This document shows positions 57,638 to 64,000 of a DNA stretch of 64,000 bases, in pieces. Below the pieces are notes generated by a model. It did not search any database and had not been told where the DNA came from. It saw nothing but the letters and a program-made list of their open reading frames with translations. The position numbers were made by a program, and so were the translations under genes. The DNA lies in contig CAWFXE010000002.1 of the NCBI GenBank assembly GCA_963819715.1, positions 620,001 through 684,000 on the forward strand, written 5' to 3'. Origin of the DNA: DASUPK01 sp963819715. Its GTDB lineage: Bacteria; Actinomycetota; Thermoleophilia; Solirubrobacterales; 70-9. Each line of letters begins with the position of its first letter. The first letter of the stretch is position 1.

Positions 57638-59541
57638 ACGTTGACCCCGAACTCCTTGAGGCGCTCGCTCATGATGATCCGGGCCGCGGCCTCGATCAGG
57701 GCGAGGTGCGAGAAGGCTTGGGGGAAATTCCCCAGGTGGCGTCCCGTGCTGGTGTCGAACTCCTCGGCGAAGAGGCCCAGCGGCGAGGCGACCCGCAGCA
57801 GCCGGTCCATCAGATCCCGCGCGCGCTGCTGCTCGCCGATGATCGCCAGCCCGGAGACCAGCCAGAAGGAGCAGATCAGGAAGCTGCCCTCCTTGCCGGA
57901 CAGCCCGTCGTCGGTCTGCCCGGTGACGTAGCGGAGCACGAAGCCGTCCTCGGTGAGGTCGTCCGCGATCGCCAGCACGCTCTTGCGGAGCACGTCGTCA
58001 TCGCCCGGCAGGAAGCCGAAGATGGCGGCCAGCAGGGTCGAGGCGTCGAGCGCGTCGGTGTCGTAGTGCTGGCGCAGGACACCGTCCTTGACTCCTTTGT
58101 CGAGGATGTCCTTGCGGATCTCCTCGGCCGTGGCGCCCCATTCCTCCTGGAGCTTGCTGTCCCCCCGGATCTCCGCGAGCTTCGAGGCCCGGTCCATCGC
58201 CACCCAGCACATGAGCTTGGAGGAGACGTAGTGCTGGGGCTTGCCTCGTGCCTCCCAGATCCCCTGGTCCGGGTTCTTCCAGACGTTCGTCGCGCACTCG
58301 GCCTGCGCCTGGACGACCGGCCAGAGACCGCGGGGCAGCCGCTGGCTCCGGTGGCTGTGAAGGAGGATCGAGTCGAGGGCGGCGCCGAAGACGTCGTTCT
58401 GGCGCTGGTCAAAGGCGCCGTTCCCGATCCTCACGGGTGACGCTCCCGCGTATCCCGAGAGGTCGTCCCGCGTCGCCTCGGTCAGGTCCCGCCGGCCATC
58501 GATCCCGTACATGATCTGCAGCCCCCCGTCGTCGTTCGGCTCGAGCTCGCCGATGAACTGCATGAACTCGTTGGCCTCCCAGTCCAGGTTCAGGAAGTGG
58601 AGGGCCTGGAGGGTGAAGGTCGAGTCCCTGATCCAGGTGAAGCGGTAGTCCCAGTTGCGCTCACCACCCGGGGTCTCCGGCAGCGAAGTGGTCAGGGCCG
58701 CGACGGTTGCTCCGGTGGGCATGTAAGTGAGCCCCTTGATCGCCAGCGCCGAGCGCTGGAGCGCCCCCCGGTAGGGGTGATCCGGCATCCGGGCCTTGGA
58801 GACCCAGGTGCGCCAGTAGTTGGCGGTCTCGCTGATGCGGGCGTTGGCGTGATCCATGTCCTCCGGAGAGGCGAGCTCCTCCGCCCAGGACAGGGAGCAG
58901 TAGGCCTGCTCGCCCTTCTGGAGGGTGTGCCGTGCCTGCGCCACCTGTCCTTCCGCCCCCAGCGGCATGCTGCTGCGGAGCCTCACGGTGACCCCGGCCC
59001 CGCTAGCGTCGGCGGTGTGGTCTCCCTGGAGGGTCCAATCGGCCGGCGTGCGCCCGTAATCGAAGTCGGGCTCGCAGAGCAACTCCATGTCCACCGAACC
59101 CTCCATGCAGAGCACAACCCGCACGAGCAGGTGGTGGGCGTCCTCATCCGCCGGTGCCCGAGTGTGCGGGGTGACCTCATCCTTGTGCTGAGTGGGGCCG
59201 ATAGTCAGGGCGTCACGGACCATCGCCCAGCCCGTCGGGGTGTGCCAGGTGGTGTTGAGGATGTTCGTGCCGGGCTCGTAGATCCGAGCGCTCGGGACGT
59301 TGATCCCGAAGGGCCCGAAGCGGAATGAGCCAGCCTCGCGATCGAGCAGGGTCCCGAAGATGCTGGGCGAGTCGAACCGCGGGACGCAGAGCCAGTCGAT
59401 CGCGCCGTCGGGGGCCACCAGGGCGCCGGTGTGGCAGTTGGAGAGGAAGGCGTAGTCGGCGATCGGCGGGAACGGCGACGGCATCGCCGCGCTCTGGGGC
59501 ATCTTCTCCTGCTTCTGTTCCTTCGCCTTCGGCGGACTCAT
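57634..59541 (-). CDS. glycoside hydrolase family 15 protein (trehalase/glucoamylase-like)
   Basis: The N-domain opens FPPIADYAFLSNCHTGALVA, PDGAIDWLCVPRFDSPSIFG; the catalytic barrel has NWDYRFTWIRDSTFTLQALH and GLWPVVQAQAECATNVWKNP, both GH15 landmarks. Bacterial GH15 enzymes of this length are mostly trehalases or alpha-glucosidases releasing glucose. ATG 59,541 overlaps the zwf stop (ATGA); a start at 59,553 would add four residues. It would supply glucose for oxidation by the neighbouring enzymes. Confidence 0.88.
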   Translation of the reverse strand: MSPPKAKEQKQEKMPQSAAMPSPFPPIADYAFLSNCHTGALVAPDGAIDWLCVPRFDSPSIFGTLLDREAGSFRFGPFGINVPSARIYEPGTNILNTTWHTPTGWAMVRDALTIGPTQHKDEVTPHTRAPADEDAHHLLVRVVLCMEGSVDMELLCEPDFDYGRTPADWTLQGDHTADASGAGVTVRLRSSMPLGAEGQVAQARHTLQKGEQAYCSLSWAEELASPEDMDHANARISETANYWRTWVSKARMPDHPYRGALQRSALAIKGLTYMPTGATVAALTTSLPETPGGERNWDYRFTWIRDSTFTLQALHFLNLDWEANEFMQFIGELEPNDDGGLQIMYGIDGRRDLTEATRDDLSGYAGASPVRIGNGAFDQRQNDVFGAALDSILLHSHRSQRLPRGLWPVVQAQAECATNVWKNPDQGIWEARGKPQHYVSSKLMCWVAMDRASKLAEIRGDSKLQEEWGATAEEIRKDILDKGVKDGVLRQHYDTDALDASTLLAAIFGFLPGDDDVLRKSVLAIADDLTEDGFVLRYVTGQTDDGLSGKEGSFLICSFWLVSGLAIIGEQQRARDLMDRLLRVASPLGLFAEEFDTSTGRHLGNFPQAFSHLALIEAAARIIMSERLKEFGVNV

Positions 59542-60950
59542 GAGCCGGTCCACGGCTCGCGCCAGCCGCCGAACTCCTTGACCAGCCGGTCTGCGGACTT
59601 CGGTCCCCAGGAGCCCCGCTTGTACGGCTGGATCCTGGGCGGCTTCTCGATCAGTGGCCCGCAGATCCGCCAGGTCTCCTCGATGTTGTCCTGGCGGGTG
59701 AAGCGGGTGCTGTTGCCCACCATCGCGGCCTGCAGGAGCACCTCGTAGGGGGTCGGCCCCTCCCCGCCCTGCTCCGCGAACTCCATGTCGAGGTTGATCT
59801 GCTCGGGAGCAGCGGAGTCGCTGCGCTGGGCGTCGACGAGCAGCCGGATGCCCGTCGTCGGGTGGAGCCTGATCACCAACTCATCCGACGGCGGCATCTG
59901 CCTGCCCCTCATCGCGTACCCGAGGCGCGGCGGCTCCTTGAAGATCAGCCTGAGCTCCCACTGCTCCACCGCGAGCTCCTTCCCGGTCCGGATGAAGAAG
60001 GGGACGCCGCTCCAGCGCCAGTTGTCGATCTCGAGGCGCATCGCCGCGAAGGTCTCAGTGCTCGAGCCCTTGGCCACCCCCTTGACCTTCCGGTAGCCCT
60101 CGTACTGCCCGCGCACGTACTGCTTCGGGTCGGCCTTCGGCATCGCCGAGAAGACCGAGAACATTGCGTCCTTGAGCGAGCGCGCGTCCCGGCCAGCGGG
60201 CTGCTCCATCGCGCAGGCAGCCAGGATCTGCATCAGGTGGTTGACCACGACGTCGCGGACGGCGCCGACCGGGTCGTAGAAGCTGCCGCGATCCGATACC
60301 CCGAAGTCCTCGGCCATCGTGATCTGCACGCAGTCGATGCTGTTGCGATTCCAGACGGGCTCGAAGATCGCGTTGGCGAAGCGGAGGAAGAGGATCTCCG
60401 CCAGCCCCATCAGGCCGAGGAAGTGATCAATCCGGTAGAGCTGGTCCTCCCGGATGTACCGGTGAATCTCGTCGGCCAGCTCGCGCGCCGATTCCAGGTC
60501 GTGCCCGAACGGCTTCTCGACAACCACCCTCGCGTTCTCCGTCAGCCCCGCCCTGGCCAGCCCTCCGATCGTCATTCCGAAAAGGGAGGGCGGGATCTCC
60601 AGATAGAAGACTGGTGTCTTGGCGCCCTTGATCGCCTTGCCGACGCGTTCGAAGGTGGCGTCCTCGGAGAAGTCTCCCTGGACGTACGAGAACCGCTTCG
60701 CCAGGCGGTTGAAGATCTTCGGATTGGGCTTGGAGCCCGACGAGGTCTCGATCGCCTTGCGGGCGTGCTTGCGAAGGTCGTCCACCGACCAGTCGTCGAA
60801 GGCGACCCCCACGATCGGGCAATCCAACAGGCCGCGCGCCTCCAGCCGATAGAGCGAATTGAACGTCATCACCTTGGCGAGGTCGCCGGTGATGCCGAAG
60901 ATGACGAAGACATCGGCGGGCCGTTCAGCAGAGCCAGATCTCTTCTCCAT
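59538..60950 (-). CDS. zwf: glucose-6-phosphate dehydrogenase, atypical
   Basis: The fold is that of Zwf: VFVIFGITGDLAKVMTFNSL (NADP loop), VVEKPFGHDLESARELADEI and DRGSFYDPVGAVRDVVVNHL (catalytic His). The family signature DHYLGKE is altered to DHFLGLMG, so the Lys that binds the substrate phosphate is missing, and residues after GDLA also differ. A variant substrate (for example unphosphorylated sugar or an F420-type change) or a non-catalytic role is possible. It begins the sugar-oxidation operon, with all six genes spaced or overlapping by at most about 25 bases. Confidence 0.88.
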   Translation of the reverse strand: MEKRSGSAERPADVFVIFGITGDLAKVMTFNSLYRLEARGLLDCPIVGVAFDDWSVDDLRKHARKAIETSSGSKPNPKIFNRLAKRFSYVQGDFSEDATFERVGKAIKGAKTPVFYLEIPPSLFGMTIGGLARAGLTENARVVVEKPFGHDLESARELADEIHRYIREDQLYRIDHFLGLMGLAEILFLRFANAIFEPVWNRNSIDCVQITMAEDFGVSDRGSFYDPVGAVRDVVVNHLMQILAACAMEQPAGRDARSLKDAMFSVFSAMPKADPKQYVRGQYEGYRKVKGVAKGSSTETFAAMRLEIDNWRWSGVPFFIRTGKELAVEQWELRLIFKEPPRLGYAMRGRQMPPSDELVIRLHPTTGIRLLVDAQRSDSAAPEQINLDMEFAEQGGEGPTPYEVLLQAAMVGNSTRFTRQDNIEETWRICGPLIEKPPRIQPYKRGSWGPKSADRLVKEFGGWREPWTGS

Positions 60951-60972
60951 CCGTGTTCAACCTACAGACTGG

Positions 60973-61131
60973 CTACCTGCTCGCCAAATGGAACCGGTTG
61001 CAGAAGTCGCAGCGGTAGTAGGTCATCCCGAGACGCTCCGCCTCCTGGCGAGCGACGGATTCGCTCTCGTAGGCGGTTTTCGGCTTGCCGTCGGCGCGGA
61101 AGTGGCTTGGGACTATGCGTCGCGTGCCCAT
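60973..61131 (-). CDS. 52-residue zinc-ribbon-like protein
   Basis: The minus strand encodes MGTRRIVPSHFRADGKPKTA, then YESESVARQEAERLGMTYYR and CDFCNRFHLASR: a helix followed by a CxxC-x4-H knuckle that could bind zinc. It ends 23 bases before the zwf start on the same strand and may be the true first gene of the operon. The function is not known. Confidence 0.55.
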   Translation of the reverse strand: MGTRRIVPSHFRADGKPKTAYESESVARQEAERLGMTYYRCDFCNRFHLASR

Positions 61132-61216
61132 GATCCGAGGCTACAGGGAGAGTTAGGGGACTCTTAGGGGCCATTCCCGATAGACGATGCAGGCCCCGAG
61201 CTTCATCGTCACCGTC

Positions 61217-62200
61217 ATGGCAACTCAACCGAAAAACCCAAGGAAGAAGAAGCAAGAGGAAGAAACCGTCGTCGGCCCGCGACGGGCGCTGCTCCGTTCG
61301 AAGGACAACCGGGTCCTGTGGGGTGTCGCCGGAGGGCTCGCCGAGCACATCGGCTTCAACGCCACCCTGGTCCGGATCGCCTTCGTCGTGACCACTCTCT
61401 TCGGAGGGGCCGGGCTGCTCGCCTATCTCGTTCTGGCGGTCGCCCTCCCCGAGGACGATGGGACCGGCAACCCCGTTCCCGAGAGCGTCTGGGCACGAGT
61501 CGGCAAGGTGTTCGTCGTCTGCCTCCTGGTTGCGATCGGGCTCGTGGTCGCCGCGTTCCTGGCGGTGGCCAGCGCATGGACGACCGCAACCGGCCACGGC
61601 GTGATCGTCGCGGCGGTGGTGATCGCGCTCGGCGTCGCTCTGATCGCGTTCTCCTTCGCCCCGGAATGGCGCCGCCGCAGCACGCCGCTGTTGCTCACCA
61701 CCGCGCTCGTGCTCGGCATTCCCGCCGGTGCGATTGCGGCGGCCGACATCGACATCGACGGATCGATCGGCGAGCGGAACTACACGCCGAACACAGTCGC
61801 CGACATCCCGGCCGACGGCTATGAGCTCGGTACGGGCCAGCTGGTGGTGGATCTCAGGGAGCTGCCCTGGCGAAAGGGCAAGACCCTCGCGGTCTCGTCC
61901 CACCTCGGCATGGGTCAGATGATCGTCTCGGTGCCGAAGAACGTCTGCGTCGTCGGTCACGCGACCGGCAAGGCGGGCGAGCTGGTGGTGGCGGGCGAGG
62001 TCTCTCACGGCGTCGATCCGGACGTCTCGCTCGGAACGCCGACAACCGACGCTCCGCGGCTCGACCTCGACTCCGACATCCAGCTCGGACAGATGATCGT
62101 CACCGATCAGGCACCCGAGCAGGCGGACCGCAATCGAGGCGTCGACTACGACCACCACAAGGAAATGCTGGCGTCGCAGAGGACGGTATGCGGTAGGTGA
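61217..62200 (+). CDS. PspC-domain membrane protein
   Basis: The PspC domain is near the N-terminus: RSKDNRVLWGVAGGLAEHIG, FNATLVRIAFVVTTLFGGAG and LLAYLVLAVALPEDD, followed by three more membrane helices (VGKVFVVCLLVAIGLVVAAF and beyond) and a C-terminal extracytoplasmic beta domain (DLRELPWRKGKTLAVSSHLG). Its stop overlaps the kinase start (GTGA). In actinobacteria such PspC proteins, histidine kinase and regulator form an envelope-stress signal system; here all three are present in order. ATG 61,217 is chosen. Confidence 0.85.
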   Translation: MATQPKNPRKKKQEEETVVGPRRALLRSKDNRVLWGVAGGLAEHIGFNATLVRIAFVVTTLFGGAGLLAYLVLAVALPEDDGTGNPVPESVWARVGKVFVVCLLVAIGLVVAAFLAVASAWTTATGHGVIVAAVVIALGVALIAFSFAPEWRRRSTPLLLTTALVLGIPAGAIAAADIDIDGSIGERNYTPNTVADIPADGYELGTGQLVVDLRELPWRKGKTLAVSSHLGMGQMIVSVPKNVCVVGHATGKAGELVVAGEVSHGVDPDVSLGTPTTDAPRLDLDSDIQLGQMIVTDQAPEQADRNRGVDYDHHKEMLASQRTVCGR

Positions 62201-63192
62201 GAAGAGTCGACCTGAGCACGCTGGGGACCGGGACAGCCGTCCTGGTCCTCGGCGCGTTCCTGTACCTGCATTCGAAGGGCACGCTCGACCTCGGGACCGG
62301 GGAGTCCTTTGCGGTCCTCGGCGGCTGCGTCCTTGTCGCCCTGATCGCCAGGGCGATGGCCCGGCCGCCGACCCGGGCGGCCGAGGCGCATCGGGACACA
62401 CTGGCGATCGCCCCGGCGCTGAGCCCGGAGACGACCCGCGCCTCGAAGCTGGGACTCGTGGTCGGGGCACTCCTGGGCGTGGGCCTGGTCGTGCTTTGGC
62501 TGAGCGGCGTGATCGAGTTCGCCGGCAGGGTCGCCCTCGCTGCCCTCGTGGTGGCGATCGCCCTGACTCTGATCTCGGCACCGTTCTGGCGCGCGACGTT
62601 CAACCGGCTTGGAGCCGAGCGCGTTGCACGGGCCCGCGCGGATGAGCGCGCCGACGTGGCCGCGCATCTCCACGACTCGGTCCTCCAGACCCTGGCGCTG
62701 ATCCAGAAGCGCACCGACGACCCCGAGCAGGTCGGAAGGCTGGCGCGCCGTCAGGAGAGGGAGCTCCGCGAATGGCTCTCGGACACCGAGCCGAGCCGGC
62801 CGGATGAGCGGCTCGCCGACGCGCTCCGGGCGACCGCAGCCGACATCGAAGACTCCCATGGAACCCCGATCGAAGCGGTGGTCGTCGGCGACGCGGAGCT
62901 CGATGAGCGCCTCGAGGCGCTCGTCGCGGCGAGCCGAGAGGCGCTCACCAACTCCGCGAAGTTCGCCTCGGAAGGCGGGGAAGTACGCCTCTACGCCGAG
63001 ATCGACAAGGGTGGCGCGCGCGTCTTCATCGATGATCGCGGGCCCGGCTTCGATCCCAAGTCCATCCCAGCCGACCGCCACGGCGTCCGCGAGTCGATAA
63101 TCGGTCGCATGGAGCGGTACGGCGGTAAGGCCGAGATCAGCAGCGACTCGGGCGACGGCACGGAGGTCGAGCTGACCATGAGGGCGCGCTGA
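62197..63192 (+). CDS. membrane sensor histidine kinase
   Basis: Four hydrophobic segments (residues 5-140) lead to a HisKA_3-type dimerisation domain, HLHDSVLQTLALIQKR, whose first-H region HDSV carries the phospho-acceptor His. The ATPase domain shows REALTNSAKFA (N box) and DRGPGFDPKSI with RMERYGGKAEISSDSGDGTE (G boxes). The gene overlaps PspC by four bases and the regulator by one base, so it is one operon. Confidence 0.9.
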   Translation: MRRVDLSTLGTGTAVLVLGAFLYLHSKGTLDLGTGESFAVLGGCVLVALIARAMARPPTRAAEAHRDTLAIAPALSPETTRASKLGLVVGALLGVGLVVLWLSGVIEFAGRVALAALVVAIALTLISAPFWRATFNRLGAERVARARADERADVAAHLHDSVLQTLALIQKRTDDPEQVGRLARRQERELREWLSDTEPSRPDERLADALRATAADIEDSHGTPIEAVVVGDAELDERLEALVAASREALTNSAKFASEGGEVRLYAEIDKGGARVFIDDRGPGFDPKSIPADRHGVRESIIGRMERYGGKAEISSDSGDGTEVELTMRAR

Positions 63193-63836
63193 TGAGCACT
63201 CCGTCCGTGGTGATCGTCGACGACCACGCCATCTTCCGGGCCGGCGTCAAGGCCGAGCTCGGAGAGGGAGTGGAGTTGCTCGGCGAGGCCGATTCGGTCG
63301 AGGACGCCATCAGGGCGATCGTGGAGCTCGAGCCCGACGTTGTCCTCCTCGACGTCCACATGCCCGGTGGCGGCGGCGTCCAGGTGATCGAGCAGGTCGC
63401 AAAGCAGCGGCCGCAGCAGCGCTTCCTCGCTCTCTCGGTCTCCGACGATCCCCAGGATGTGATCGCGATCGTCCGCGCGGGCGCCCGCGGCTACGTCACC
63501 AAGACGATCACCGGCGAGGAGCTCACCGACGCGGTCGGGCGCGTCCGCGACGGTGACGCGGTCTTCTCACCGCGCCTGGCGGGATTCGTCCTGGACGCCT
63601 TCGCCGGCGATCTTCCGGCGGAGGAGGTTGATCCCGAGCTCGATCAGCTGACCGCCCGCGAGCGCGAGGTGCTCCGCTACATCGCCCGCGGCTATCTCTA
63701 CAAGGAGATCGCCCTGCGGCTCCACATCTCCGTGAAGACAGTGGAGGCGCACGTCAGCTCCGTCCTGCGCAAGCTCCAGCTATCGAACCGGCACGAGCTC
63801 AGCCGCTGGGCCGTCAACCGGCGGCTGGTCGACTAG
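63192..63836 (+). CDS. NarL/LuxR-family response regulator
   Basis: Receiver domain VVIVDDHAIFRAGVKAELGE, phospho-acceptor Asp in VVLLDVHMPGGGG and Lys in GYVTKTITGEEL, followed by LuxR-type HTH LTAREREVLRYIARGYLYKE, IALRLHISVKTVEAHVSSVL. The cognate kinase is the preceding gene. It starts with ATG 63,192 overlapping the kinase stop (TGATG). It probably controls the PspC or envelope-stress genes. Confidence 0.93.
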   Translation: MSTPSVVIVDDHAIFRAGVKAELGEGVELLGEADSVEDAIRAIVELEPDVVLLDVHMPGGGGVQVIEQVAKQRPQQRFLALSVSDDPQDVIAIVRAGARGYVTKTITGEELTDAVGRVRDGDAVFSPRLAGFVLDAFAGDLPAEEVDPELDQLTAREREVLRYIARGYLYKEIALRLHISVKTVEAHVSSVLRKLQLSNRHELSRWAVNRRLVD

Positions 63837-63865
63837 GTTCCGGCGGCCTCCGACGAAGGATCGAC

Positions 63866-64000
63866 ATGCACATCGCCGAGTTCACCCTGCACGCCAGGCC
63901 GGGCCACTTCCAGGACGTAGCGGACATCTACTCCGCCTTCGCCGCGGACTTCCTCAGCAACCACCCCGCCCTCGAGACCGTGCTGGTCGTGGGCGATGAG
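63866..64000 (+). CDS. 5' part of a small protein, runs off the window
   Basis: ATG 63,866 has AAGGA upstream. The visible 45 residues read MHIAEFTLHARPGHFQDVAD, then IYSAFAADFLSNHPALETVL. This resembles the first strand and helix of a ferredoxin-like (ABM or EthD type) small oxygenase or stress protein; the rest is beyond the right edge. It starts 29 bases after the response regulator. Confidence 0.5.
   Translation, partial: MHIAEFTLHARPGHFQDVADIYSAFAADFLSNHPALETVLVVGDE

Overview
The window is high-GC actinobacterial DNA. Actinobacterial traits include many leaderless-looking genes behind TANNNT -10 boxes, GTG/TTG starts, a kinase-AAA-cyclase giant, a PspC/histidine kinase/response regulator trio and a sigma factor of a kind common in Thermoleophilia. 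A relative of Solirubrobacterales is my best guess, by inference from protein style only.

Left host flank (1-5.4 kb): a truncated PfkB-type sugar kinase, an L,D-transpeptidase, two secreted proteins of unknown role, a membrane diguanylate cyclase, and an ArsR regulator coupled to an SRPBCC protein.

Island E1 (about 5.4-29.07 kb) lies between a 3'-half remnant of tRNA-Ser(CGA) and an intact tRNA-Ser(CGA). Its outer parts hold a HigBA-like toxin-antitoxin pair, lysine-rich secreted proteins, an N-terminally truncated tyrosine recombinase, a TolB-like protein, an SGNH hydrolase, and the remains of a sigma factor and a TetR regulator.

A second element, E2 (10,484-26,562), is nested inside E1. 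It splits an OmpR-type response regulator gene exactly at a 16-bp direct repeat, CGAACAAGGAGTTCGC. Joining the two halves across one repeat copy restores the conserved winged-helix sequence. E2 carries its own tyrosine integrase next to the right repeat, an excisionase-like HTH protein, a phage-type replication initiator, a terminase-small-subunit-like protein, an Abi/HEPN defence gene, an unusual MsrA and many small unknown genes. Its promoters share a TTG-N17-TAGRGT layout. Several E2 genes, including the integrase, are broken by frameshifts that mostly fit one extra G in a G run, so E2 as sequenced looks damaged or carries sequence errors.

Right host region (29.1-64 kb): housekeeping and metabolic genes with intact frames. 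These are YtoQ, a DUF559-type nuclease-like protein, tRNA-Ser(GGA), a phosphotriesterase-family hydrolase, tadA, a secreted subtilisin with a structured leader, UspA, a large membrane protein, an NlpC/P60 hydrolase, a methyltransferase, the 1438-residue kinase-AAA-cyclase, an FGGY kinase coupled to an S1P-lyase-like PLP enzyme, flavoprotein oxidoreductases and cydAB. A tightly coupled six-gene sugar-oxidation operon (zwf, GH15, GMC oxidoreductase, NDH-2, aldose epimerase, cyclase-family hydrolase) follows, then the PspC/HK/RR system. The right edge cuts a small unknown gene.
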